Under the pieces are notes generated by a model. That model saw only the letters and a list, made by a program, of their open reading frames with translations. It searched no databases and was not told where the DNA came from. A stretch of 30,333 bases of DNA from Lachnospiraceae bacterium (lineage in GTDB: Bacteria > Bacillota_A > Clostridia > Lachnospirales > Lachnospiraceae), in assembly GCA_009774465.1 (NCBI GenBank), contig VSNT01000031.1, positions 1-30,333 on the forward strand, read 5' to 3'. Position numbers and translations under genes: made by a program. Within the stretch, counting starts at the first letter, position 1. Each line of letters begins with the position of its first letter. Below, piece by piece: positions 1 to 7,969 of the stretch.

Positions 1-1484
1 AATGAACTGACGCCTGAAAAAGAAAGAATACTCCAGACAAACAGCACCGCCAAAAGAGTAACATAAAATGCATTGGGTTTTACCTTTTTCACAAAATCCA
101 CTGCATTTTCCCCGAAAAACACCAGAAAAAGTACCGCCGACAAGATAAGAACCATAAGAATATAATGCCCGTACTGCCAGCCATCCAGTTTTAAAACCTT
201 AATCACATACCAGAACTCGTCCAGGTTAAAACAGCCGGCAAGATTCCAGTTGATTCTTCCAAATTGAAAAGAAAAAATCCTTCTGAATAACTCAAATGCA
301 TCCTTTACAGAAGGAGCACGGAAGAAAATCCATGCCGCATTTACGTACAAAAAAGTAAGCAGCACTTTAAACGCATGGCCGGCCTTTTGCCCTGCGCTCC
401 TTAATTTATTTGCCGCCCCGACAGCACTCTCCTGCAAATACTGCCTGCCTTCATCCGGCTTCTCTTTCTTTGCATCCATCCACATTTTTGTGAGCACATA
501 AAGGATTCCATGCATCATTCCCCATACAATAAACTGCCATCCGGCGCCATGCCAGATTCCGCTTACAAAAAACACAATTAGATAGTTCACATAAGTTCTG
601 CCTCTTCCTTTTCGGCTGCCCCCAAGGGGAATGTAAAGATATCTGGTAAAAAATCTGGTCAGGGTAATGTGCCAGCCCTTCCAGAATTCTATAATATTTG
701 CAGCCTTATAGGGGGCTTTAAAATTAAGAGGCAGTTCAAATCCAAGAATTCCTGCCACTCCCATTGCCATATCACAATATCCGCTGAAATCAAAGTAAAG
801 CTGCAGGGTGTAGGAAAGCATGACAATCAGTGCATCTCCTGCATTTAGTGCGGCTAAATTCGTATAGCCAAAATCTGCCGCTTTTCCCAGGGTATCCGCA
901 ATCAGCACCTTTTTAAACAGCCCTAATGTAAACAAATACAGATTTCTATAAACACGCTCCCAGTCAATTTGCTTTATCTTCCCCGTAAACTGAGGCAGCA
1001 TTTCCTCCGGCAGTGCAATGGGGCCCTGAATGATCTTTGGGAAAAAACTTACGTAAGTTCCGTAAGAAAGAGCGGTTACCCCCTTTAAATTTCCCCTGTA
1101 GCACTCCATTAAAAAAGCAATCTGGGTAAAAGTAAAAAAGCTGATCCCTAAAGGAACAAAGCTACCTGTTCCAATATACTTAAAGCAGGCGAGAGAAACA
1201 AGATTAAATGACAGCCCTGCCACAAGATAAGGTTTTTTCCTTTCTTTATGCTCCATCTGCCAAAAAAGAGCGTAATTTACAGCCATACTGCCCACCAGCA
1301 CCGGCAGATATTCCGGATGCAGCCATCCGTAAAAAAGCATGGAGACTGCCAAAAGAAACCCATTTCTTATAGTGCCGCAATAGATACCATTTTGAAAAGA
1401 CACTGCAATTTTATTCACGATATCATATCCCACCAGCACCAGCGGGAAAAAAAGAAACACAAATTCATATGAATTAAACAGCAT
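1..1484 (-). CDS. MBOAT-family membrane O-acyltransferase (AlgI/DltB-like), partial at the window edge
   Basis: I read 494 codons on the minus strand from the ATG at 1482-1484; the frame stays open to base 1, so the C-terminus is missing. The protein is polytopic. It has the MBOAT landmarks FDFSGYCDMA (about residue 231), FWKGWHITLTRFF (about 267) and SGIWHGAGW with the presumed catalytic His312. Such enzymes sit in the cytoplasmic membrane and move an acyl group, usually acetyl, onto an exported polysaccharide. The start overlaps the upstream stop by one base (TAATG), with GAGGAAGAG inside the upstream gene as ribosome binding site, so translation is probably coupled. An AlgJ/AlgX-like SGNH partner, if there is one, would lie beyond the left edge. 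Family is clear; acyl donor and acceptor are not. Confidence 0.93.
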   Translation of the reverse strand, partial: MLFNSYEFVFLFFPLVLVGYDIVNKIAVSFQNGIYCGTIRNGFLLAVSMLFYGWLHPEYLPVLVGSMAVNYALFWQMEHKERKKPYLVAGLSFNLVSLACFKYIGTGSFVPLGISFFTFTQIAFLMECYRGNLKGVTALSYGTYVSFFPKIIQGPIALPEEMLPQFTGKIKQIDWERVYRNLYLFTLGLFKKVLIADTLGKAADFGYTNLAALNAGDALIVMLSYTLQLYFDFSGYCDMAMGVAGILGFELPLNFKAPYKAANIIEFWKGWHITLTRFFTRYLYIPLGGSRKGRGRTYVNYLIVFFVSGIWHGAGWQFIVWGMMHGILYVLTKMWMDAKKEKPDEGRQYLQESAVGAANKLRSAGQKAGHAFKVLLTFLYVNAAWIFFRAPSVKDAFELFRRIFSFQFGRINWNLAGCFNLDEFWYVIKVLKLDGWQYGHYILMVLILSAVLFLVFFGENAVDFVKKVKPNAFYVTLLAVLFVWSILSFSGVSS

Positions 1485-2290
1485 TACTCTTCCTCATTTT
1501 CGTAATATTCCAGCCACTGCTCCGTTACCTGGGCAGTAACCGGATCTTCATAAATTCTGTAACCGTCAATGGTCTCAAGCAAAACAAGCCCGGCATCTTC
1601 AGGCGGCACATCCGTCCTTTTCCCTTCCGCCATAACAAGATACCGGCAGTAATCTGCTCTGGTAGCTTCTAAAAGGGTTTCCATATTCACCACTTCCGGC
1701 TTTTCCATCGCCTCATAGACTGCATTATAATAATCCCATCTTGCCACCAGCATTTCTCTGCCATAAGGCATTCGGATATTCGCATCATACTGCCTTACAA
1801 AGTGAATCAGCTCCGGCGGCATAACCGCAGTCACTGTGGCATTGGGACGATCAGGAGTAATCCTGTCGCATATTTTTATTACCGTATCCGGTATGTGGTA
1901 AAGGTTTTCCGCCCTAGAAATATATTCACTTTTATACACATAGCTTCCACATAAAATAACCAGCGCTGAGGCAATCACCAGTCCGATTCTTCTGTGCGCT
2001 GCAAATAGTCTGCAGGCTCCGTAAGCTGTAATGATTCCCATAGGAATCGTCCACAAAACACGGTAATAGGTCTCTCCGTCCAGCCCTGCTGCCACAAACG
2101 CCTTTCTGCTTACCGGAAACAAAAATAAAGCCAGAATAAGTATCGGTGCATAAACCAGCAGAAGACGCACCCTTTTATCTTTTTCCTTAAAGAGCAGATA
2201 AACCCAGGACAGGGCAGTTAATATCAGAAGCAGTTTCAGCCCCGTATATAATTTAAAAATTACCAGACTTTCCATAAATATTCCGTACAT
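1484..2290 (-). CDS. Membrane protein, probable C-terminal half of a split DUF6077/GT-C-like protein
   Basis: 268 residues from the ATG at 2288-2290, preceded by AAAGGAAG at good spacing. The open frame extends 77 codons further upstream, but that part is Cys/Arg-rich and antagonistic to the well-behaved reading frame of the neighbouring gene, so I discard it. The N-terminal half has about four membrane segments (residues 1-130). The C-terminal half is soluble, and its end (ETIDGYRIYED) resembles the outer-face domain of GT-C/ArnT-like proteins. It begins 17 bases after the stop of the DUF6077-like gene and lies in a different frame. Together the two give about 650 residues, which would suit one ancestral protein. 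No function beyond surface-glycan assembly can be read from it. Confidence 0.75.
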   Translation of the reverse strand: MYGIFMESLVIFKLYTGLKLLLILTALSWVYLLFKEKDKRVRLLLVYAPILILALFLFPVSRKAFVAAGLDGETYYRVLWTIPMGIITAYGACRLFAAHRRIGLVIASALVILCGSYVYKSEYISRAENLYHIPDTVIKICDRITPDRPNATVTAVMPPELIHFVRQYDANIRMPYGREMLVARWDYYNAVYEAMEKPEVVNMETLLEATRADYCRYLVMAEGKRTDVPPEDAGLVLLETIDGYRIYEDPVTAQVTEQWLEYYENEEE

Positions 2291-2307
2291 AACAAAGCTT
2301 CCTTTCT

Positions 2308-3459
2308 TTAAAGCCGGATAATTCCATGCGTAAGCAGCAGATACAAAAGCACATAAACGCCTCCGGTCACACAGCAAAGTCCTGCTTTCACCAAAATGCC
2401 AAACCGTTTTTCCCTCAGGGCAAACAGTACTGAAAATCCTGCACTCATCAGACAGCTCAGCAGTACAGCCAAAGAACTGCTGGCGCCTCCTGCAAAATTC
2501 AGGCAGGCTAAAAGCAGCCAAAACCCGGTTTTTCTTTCCCCTGTATCATTTAATACCTCAAATTCGTCCGAACTATCTGATTCATCAGAGGTCACAAACA
2601 GACACAAAAAGAGCCATATCACTGCCGGAATTACAAAACTGCCTGCAAAGGATTTTCCCTGCCAGGTTCTTGTCAGGAAAAAGGTTTCCGGCGTGTATAT
2701 GGAAATATTTCCAAACATCTGCCACAATGCCATAACTACCATAAACATGGGCAGTAAATCTTTCTTTTTTCTCAGCAGGATTTTTCCAATCTGATAGTAC
2801 AAAATATACGTAAGCGGAATCAATAAAAGAGGCACTATCGTATGACTTACAATGGTTGCATGTACTCCGCTCATTCTTCCCAACCAGGCCTCCCATATGG
2901 GAAAAAGAGCCAGCCCGTGGCGCACATCCAAAGGGGCGCTTCGTCCGGTATATGGGTTTACCCGATATAAAGTATCCAGTTGCTGAGCTGCCACTGCCTG
3001 AGCCCCATAATACGCATCATCCCCGTCAAAAGAGGCCTGGGTAAAAGCCATATAAAGCTGGAATCCCACTAAAATCAAAAACAGGCCAAATACAATTTTT
3101 CCCTCCAGTGAAATTTCCCTTTTGGTATTATCCGGCCTTACTGCCGCCCGTGACATTTCATAAATATAGGCGCCGCTTTGCTTTTTCCTGTATAGGGTAA
3201 TCAGAATTCCGGCGGCCGCACACAGCAGAATACATGGGGTAAACAATCGCACAAACAGCGTAAACCCATTATAAACTGCCAGAAGTACAACAGGAATTCC
3301 TATCAGCTCAAGCAGCATAAACAGCAGAATATATCCTGCTGTAAGTGCCATTGCCGGCGTTCGAAAGCTTTTTCCCACCAGTGGGAAAAACAAAAGCCCC
3401 ATGCAAAAGGGAACCACAACCAGCCATAAAATAAGACATAATATATTGAGTACACTCAT
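2308..3459 (-). CDS. DUF6077-like polytopic membrane protein, possible GT-C glycosyltransferase fold (N-terminal half)
   Basis: 383 residues starting at ATG 3457-3459 with GAGGAAAAGG upstream. Hydrophobic segments run through the whole length. A conserved-looking acidic motif, DGDDAYYGAQA (about residues 145-155), follows a membrane segment, which is the position of the catalytic acidic motif in GT-C glycosyltransferases; that comparison is inference. The DUF6077 call is from general resemblance and memory of the family, not from a search. The gene ends in a hydrophobic stretch (LLLTHGIIRL) with no soluble tail, and the next gene supplies more membrane segments and a soluble domain, so this looks like the first half of a split gene. 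It is transcribed divergently from the FAD oxidoreductase at 3633. Confidence 0.75.
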   Translation of the reverse strand: MSVLNILCLILWLVVVPFCMGLLFFPLVGKSFRTPAMALTAGYILLFMLLELIGIPVVLLAVYNGFTLFVRLFTPCILLCAAAGILITLYRKKQSGAYIYEMSRAAVRPDNTKREISLEGKIVFGLFLILVGFQLYMAFTQASFDGDDAYYGAQAVAAQQLDTLYRVNPYTGRSAPLDVRHGLALFPIWEAWLGRMSGVHATIVSHTIVPLLLIPLTYILYYQIGKILLRKKKDLLPMFMVVMALWQMFGNISIYTPETFFLTRTWQGKSFAGSFVIPAVIWLFLCLFVTSDESDSSDEFEVLNDTGERKTGFWLLLACLNFAGGASSSLAVLLSCLMSAGFSVLFALREKRFGILVKAGLCCVTGGVYVLLYLLLTHGIIRL

Positions 3460-3565
3460 TTACCTTTTCCTCTTTATCCTGCCATGTTTAGATTCATTTT
3501 CCGTTTCTTTTCATTTTACACTAAATCCTTTACAAGTACCAGTATTACATAACAGTTTTGAAAAG

Positions 3566-3594
3566 TAGACACTTTTTTTTATCTATGTTACAAT
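3566..3594 (+). promoter_or_regulatory. Sigma-A type promoter with extended -10 for the FAD oxidoreductase gene
   Basis: TAGACA (3566-3571), a 17-base spacer, then TACAAT (3589-3594) preceded by TGT, giving an extended -10 (TGn). Transcription would start near 3601, about 30 bases before the ATG at 3633. Confidence 0.75.
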
Positions 3595-3632
3595 ATTAAA
3601 ATGTACACGATACGGAAAGGTGGAAATGCAGC

Positions 3633-5207
3633 ATGAAAAAAGCACTTGTCATAGGAGCCGGCCCTGCTGGTCTTACTGCCGCTTATGAACTCCTGACAAA
3701 ATCAAAAGATATTGAAGTTACTGTATTTGAAGAAAGTGATTGTTTTGGCGGCATCTCCAAAACTGTAAATTATAAGGGAAACCGGATGGATATGGGGGGG
3801 CACCGTTTCTTCTCCAAAATTCCCGAAGTCAATGCGTGGTGGGATAAAATGCTTCCCATGCAGGGTGCTCCTACTTATGATGATATTCTTTTGGACAGGC
3901 CCATGCCTCTTACTAAAGGCGGCCCTGATCCTGAAAAGGAAGATCGTGTTATGCTGACGAGGCACCGGGTATCACGTATTTATTTTGATTCCAAATTTTA
4001 CGACTACCCCATTTCCTTAAAGTTGGAAACCTTTAAGAACTTCGGCTTTCTTACCACCATGAGAGTAGGCTTTAGTTACCTTGCTTCTTTGCTGCACAAA
4101 AAGCCGGATGACAACCTTGAAAATTTTTATATCAACCGCTACGGGCGCAAGCTCTATTCCATGTTCTTTGAGTATTATACGGAAAACCTGTGGGGACGCC
4201 ACCCAAGTGAAATTGACGCTTCCTGGGGCGCACAGCGGACCAAGGGACTGTCAATTATGGCAATTCTAAAGGATGTTGTGGAAAAAAAGTTTAAAAAGAA
4301 AAACCGTAAAGTGGAAACCTCTCTGATTGAAGAATTTAAATACCCCAAATTAGGCCCCGGTCAGCTTTGGGATGTGACTGCCTCTGAAATAGAAAAACTG
4401 GGCGGAACCATTATCAAAAATGCCAAAGTGACTAAAATTCATAAAAATGAAACCGGGCTCCTCACCTCCCTTACCTATGAAAAGGATGGACAGGAGCATG
4501 TGATGGAGGGCGACTACTTTATTTCCTCCATGCCTGTAAAGGATCTGGTGGGAGGCATGAATGATGTTCCATCTGAGCCTGCCAGGATTGCCGCCGGACT
4601 TCCCTACCGTGATTACATGACCTTAGGCGTCCTTGTTCCTAAAATCAACCTGAAAAATAAAACAAAAATTAAAACCGTAAGCAACATCGTCCCTGACTGC
4701 TGGGTTTATGTGCAGGATCGAAATGTAAAACTGGGGCGCTTCCAGATCTACAATAACTGGTCTCCCTATATGATAAAAGATTTAGAGCATACCGTATGGA
4801 TTGGGCTGGAATATTTTGTAAATGAAGGGGATGAATTCTGGAATATGACAGAAGAAGAATTCTCCAAAATCGGTGTGGCGGAAATGATTAAGCTGGGACT
4901 GATTGACAATGCCGATATTGTCATGGACACTCATATGGAAAAGGTGAAAAAGGCATACCCCGCTTACTTTGATACCTATGATGAGATTGATACTCTTGTT
5001 TCCTACCTGAGTACCATAGAAAATTTATACTGCGTAGGGCGCAACGGACAACACCGGTATAATAATATTGACCACTCTATGGTTACTTCCTTCGAGACCG
5101 TAAAAAATATTCTCTCCGGAGAAAAGGGCAAGTCAAATATCTGGAGTGTTAATACAGAGCAGGAATACCATGAAGGCGCCAGAAAAAATGAGGCTGAAGT
5201 GGATTAA
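3633..5207 (+). CDS. FAD-dependent oxidoreductase, HemY/amine-oxidase or UDP-galactopyranose-mutase-like
   Basis: 524 residues. The start is the ATG at 3633, preceded by GGAAAGGTGG. The N-terminus is a classical dinucleotide-binding motif, VIGAGPAGLTAAYELL (residues 6-21), followed by an acidic strand end (VTVFEES) and then MGGHRFFSK, which is typical of UGM-like and protoporphyrinogen-oxidase-like flavoproteins. The C-terminal flavin-contacting segment reads CVGRNGQHRYNNIDHSM (about residue 470). Such proteins are common in polysaccharide loci, where they may alter a nucleotide sugar or lipid-linked sugar, but the substrate cannot be told from sequence. The gene runs opposite to its neighbours and has its own promoter (3566-3594) and terminator (5237-5283), so it is an independent unit inserted between minus-strand genes. 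Confidence 0.88.
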   Translation: MKKALVIGAGPAGLTAAYELLTKSKDIEVTVFEESDCFGGISKTVNYKGNRMDMGGHRFFSKIPEVNAWWDKMLPMQGAPTYDDILLDRPMPLTKGGPDPEKEDRVMLTRHRVSRIYFDSKFYDYPISLKLETFKNFGFLTTMRVGFSYLASLLHKKPDDNLENFYINRYGRKLYSMFFEYYTENLWGRHPSEIDASWGAQRTKGLSIMAILKDVVEKKFKKKNRKVETSLIEEFKYPKLGPGQLWDVTASEIEKLGGTIIKNAKVTKIHKNETGLLTSLTYEKDGQEHVMEGDYFISSMPVKDLVGGMNDVPSEPARIAAGLPYRDYMTLGVLVPKINLKNKTKIKTVSNIVPDCWVYVQDRNVKLGRFQIYNNWSPYMIKDLEHTVWIGLEYFVNEGDEFWNMTEEEFSKIGVAEMIKLGLIDNADIVMDTHMEKVKKAYPAYFDTYDEIDTLVSYLSTIENLYCVGRNGQHRYNNIDHSMVTSFETVKNILSGEKGKSNIWSVNTEQEYHEGARKNEAEVD

Positions 5208-5236
5208 AAAACAAAATCCCCATATTAAAATAATAT

Positions 5237-5283
5237 AGCCGCACACCTGATAAGCAATTTACCACTTGTCAAATTGTGCGGCT
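5237..5283. terminator. Bidirectional intrinsic terminator between converging genes
   Basis: AGCCGCACA (5237-5245) pairs with TGTGCGGCT (5275-5283). An inner helix, TGATAAG with CTTGTCA (one G-U pair), extends the stem. T-rich sequence follows on the plus side (TCTATATTTTATTTTC) and on the minus side (ATATTATTTTAATAT). It can end both the oxidoreductase transcript and the minus-strand radical SAM transcript. Confidence 0.8.
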
Positions 5284-5291
5284 TCTATATT

Positions 5292-6272
5292 TTATTTTCT
5301 AAACAGCGACTGTCTCGCCCCATGATTTGCTGCCCTGTGCTTTAATGTGTCATCCACCACATCCATCCGCAGTCCTGCATCAATAAAGTCGCAGTATTTA
5401 CAGAAATCAAAATCCCCCCGGCTTGTCCTGATTGCCTGTCTGAGTTTCTTATATTCCTCGCTGTTCCATGCATCTTTTAATGGCGTTGTATTCAAATCAG
5501 CCAGAGTGGATGCCTCAAAGTTATCGCAGCAGCAGATTCCCATTCTTCCATCCGGAAAAATGAACATATCCGTGTAGGGCATCAGACATGTTTCTCTGAT
5601 GATTTTCTGGGTATTCTGCTTATTTGGCGCACTTCCCGCCCGGTTAGTCAGCACTGCATCCATGTACCGCATTTGAATCAAAAGTTCCACATCCTTAAAT
5701 TCTTCCGGATGCGCCCTGGCATATTCATAAATTTCCCTGACGTTTTCATGCAGCTTCATATCCCTGCAGTAATTATTGATGATAAGCTGGTTTACATAAG
5801 GAATAATTTCCTTTACCTTATCCACGGTCAGTAAAAGTCCGTTGGAGGAAAGGAAAATAAAGCTGTCAGGCAGTTTTTCCCTGCAATATTTATGAAACTC
5901 TACAATTCTGGTATCCAGAAAAGGCTCATTGTTTCCATAAAGAGTCAGATGCCCTTTATATCCCCAGTCATGAAGCTGGTCAATGATGCTGTAGAAAAGA
6001 TCATCTTCCATTCTCTTATAAGGCCTTTTTTCCGCATTTTTATTTGCTGTACAAAAAGAACAGGTGCTGTTGCAGCGGTTAATCGTTTCCAGATTCACTA
6101 CCAGTGGCTTTGGAATTTCTTTTCCCTCCAGGAAAAATTCAATATACTTTTTCTGCAATTTATTTCTGGTCAGAAACTGAAGTTTTAAATAGCTTTCAGA
6201 GGAGAGTTTTGGAAATCTCTTTTGCAGATTCCATCCAAGCGTTCCTCCAAAATTATGAAATTTAACTGACAT
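5292..6272 (-). CDS. Radical SAM protein with SPASM-like C-terminal cysteine cluster
   Basis: 326 residues from ATG 6270-6272, with GTGAGGAAAAA upstream. The radical SAM motif C-x3-C-x2-C is at Cys67, Cys71 and Cys74 (NRCNSTCSFC) and binds the 4Fe-4S cluster that cleaves S-adenosylmethionine. The core continues with the expected GNNEPFLD (GGEP-like) and LSSNGLLL strands. A C-terminal cysteine-rich part (GICCCDNFEAS, then DFCKYCDFIDAG) matches the layout of a SPASM/twitch domain carrying auxiliary clusters. These proteins modify peptides or small molecules. Inside a polysaccharide locus a sugar or lipid-carrier modification is possible, but there is no direct evidence. It is the last gene of the minus-strand run Wzx - Wzy - radical SAM. 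Confidence 0.88.
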   Translation of the reverse strand: MSVKFHNFGGTLGWNLQKRFPKLSSESYLKLQFLTRNKLQKKYIEFFLEGKEIPKPLVVNLETINRCNSTCSFCTANKNAEKRPYKRMEDDLFYSIIDQLHDWGYKGHLTLYGNNEPFLDTRIVEFHKYCREKLPDSFIFLSSNGLLLTVDKVKEIIPYVNQLIINNYCRDMKLHENVREIYEYARAHPEEFKDVELLIQMRYMDAVLTNRAGSAPNKQNTQKIIRETCLMPYTDMFIFPDGRMGICCCDNFEASTLADLNTTPLKDAWNSEEYKKLRQAIRTSRGDFDFCKYCDFIDAGLRMDVVDDTLKHRAANHGARQSLFRK

Positions 6273-6312
6273 TTTTTCCTCACTTCTGCGCTGCCTTAGT
6301 TAATCAATTTGC

Positions 6313-6330
6313 GCCCGGCTGCGCACGGGC
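6313..6330 (-). other. Small GC-rich hairpin between polymerase and radical SAM genes
   Basis: GCCCG (6313-6317) and CGGGC (6326-6330) can pair around an 8-base loop in the 89-base gap. On the minus strand it is followed by CAAATTGATTAAC, a poor U-tract, so at most it is a weak attenuator or RNA processing signal. Confidence 0.3.
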
Positions 6331-6361
6331 TCATAACATTTTCCATCAACTGTATACTTTA

Positions 6362-7969
6362 TCATTTAACATAAGTAACGTCAATCCTTCGCCTTTGAAA
6401 GATAAAAAGAATCAGGGAAATAATCACTGCTCCAAAAAAACCACACCACAGGCCGCTGCTGACGATTCCTCTTGCATATTCCACCGTTACAATGTTTCCT
6501 TCCACCTTCTGCATAGGCGTATTCGCATCCCGATAATTTAATATTTTTCCCTCAAAGTCCTCCGGAAGATGCTCAATATCCAGGTACATTCTGTCTTCCT
6601 CTATCTGAGTGGAAGATCGAAGTGCATAATAGCATTTGGGCATATCCGCCAGAACCGCAAACAGGACGCCTGCCATAACAGCAATGCCTATTGTTCCTGT
6701 TATAATAAGTTTTTTCTGCTTTTTTACCACCTGCAAAAACTGCTTTTTCACGCAGACTGCTTTTTCCAGGGGAACAATAATTTCTTTATTCCCCACAGGA
6801 AGCAATATGATTTTTTTATTTAAAAAATGTTCCGGTTTTTTATCTGCAAATGCTTCAAACTTTTCAAAAAGAAATGCCCCCATAAACAAAAGAGAAATAT
6901 TTTTAAAGGAAGGATTTACAAAAAACGGTTCCGCAATTGCCGCCACAGACAGCCCGATAATAATTGCAAGCTCCTGATAACGTTTCTTTTTCATGCAGTG
7001 GTGAACCAGCGCCATATAGCCCACACACAGGAGAAGAAACACTATGATTCCATAATGCATGAGTGTAAACACATAAGAACTGTCGATATTCTTTAGTCCC
7101 TCCGGAATCGCTCCGGAAGGCCTTGCCCCAAATAAGGAAATGGGATCAGTTGTCAAATGTACCCTGGCAATGTTAAACCGGGTATTCAATACCTTATTGC
7201 AAAGCTCCCAAAGCCTCTCCGGAAAGGTTAAAGGCCCCAGCACGGAAAATGCCGCACATGCCGGAAAAATCAGTGTGACAAGCACCTTTTCCAGCCTGCA
7301 CAGTTCCTTTCTAAAAGAAAGATATAAATTTCCAAACAAATAAACCACTACTACAATCAGCCCTGTATAGCTGACAGAGTAAAAGAAAATATAAAGATTG
7401 CCAATCAGCATAATCAGCGTGGCAAAAATTAGTTTTTTCCCTTTCCAGTCCCCCAGGTATAAAATAAAGGCACACAACATCATGGCAGTAATCTGCAGCA
7501 CATTAGGATGAGGCTGTCCCAAAGACCAGCGGATAATATACCCAAGCCCCAGCTTGGCATGTATTACAAAAATATCCTCCCTGATTCCTGTCAGCGTTAA
7601 AATAATCTGGGCAATAAAGGTAATCCCCCATACTGCCAGTCCAAGGGAAAACACCCGCTTCACCGGCACATTTTTCATTGCCACTATCATGGAAATATAA
7701 ATCAAAGCACCCTTTTCTCCCGAATTGTGCCACACCAGGATACCAAGAGCCAGCATACCAAGAGCAAACAGCCACTCCGCCAGCGTATGTTCCGTAAGAA
7801 CAAGCTTGCACACAATCAGCAGCGCTCCAAGGAGCAATGCCGCTGTATATGGCCACATCCCGTCATACAGCCCCATTCCTTTCGCAAAGGCCATAATAAA
7901 AAAGTAAAAATAGTATACAATTTCCGCTATATTCAAAATCAGTACATTCTTATTTGTCTGCTGTGTCAT
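6362..7969 (-). CDS. Wzy-like polysaccharide polymerase / O-antigen-ligase-type membrane protein
   Basis: 535 residues from ATG 7967-7969, with AAAAGGAG about a dozen bases upstream. About ten hydrophobic segments occupy residues 10-375. A loop with SLGQPHPNVLQ (about residues 149-159) is a pattern often seen in Firmicute capsule polymerases, and it is followed by the usual large external loop (about 265-300). Unusually, the C-terminus adds two more membrane segments (about 425-445 and 505-525) flanking a soluble stretch of some 60 residues, a topology like that of chain-length proteins; that comparison is inference. The first 20 bases overlap the 3' end of the flippase gene, so the two are probably co-translated. 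It would join lipid-linked repeat units on the outer face of the membrane. Confidence 0.78.
   Translation of the reverse strand: MTQQTNKNVLILNIAEIVYYFYFFIMAFAKGMGLYDGMWPYTAALLLGALLIVCKLVLTEHTLAEWLFALGMLALGILVWHNSGEKGALIYISMIVAMKNVPVKRVFSLGLAVWGITFIAQIILTLTGIREDIFVIHAKLGLGYIIRWSLGQPHPNVLQITAMMLCAFILYLGDWKGKKLIFATLIMLIGNLYIFFYSVSYTGLIVVVVYLFGNLYLSFRKELCRLEKVLVTLIFPACAAFSVLGPLTFPERLWELCNKVLNTRFNIARVHLTTDPISLFGARPSGAIPEGLKNIDSSYVFTLMHYGIIVFLLLCVGYMALVHHCMKKKRYQELAIIIGLSVAAIAEPFFVNPSFKNISLLFMGAFLFEKFEAFADKKPEHFLNKKIILLPVGNKEIIVPLEKAVCVKKQFLQVVKKQKKLIITGTIGIAVMAGVLFAVLADMPKCYYALRSSTQIEEDRMYLDIEHLPEDFEGKILNYRDANTPMQKVEGNIVTVEYARGIVSSGLWCGFFGAVIISLILFIFQRRRIDVTYVK

Noticed and set aside
2300..2330. 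Programmed ribosomal frameshift at CTTTAAAG between the two membrane-protein frames
   Set aside because: The bases are not in the phase needed for a standard X-XXY-YYZ slip before the stop, and an independent start with a ribosome binding site explains the second gene.
2291..2521. 77-codon N-terminal extension of the 268-residue membrane protein
   Set aside because: Lies out of frame within well-conserved hydrophobic coding sequence of the upstream gene, is rich in Cys and Arg, and a good ribosome binding site precedes ATG 2290.
6569..7343. Several plus-strand frames opposite the polymerase gene
   Set aside because: Low-quality residue composition, no ribosome binding sites, and fully explained as antisense shadows of the polymerase.
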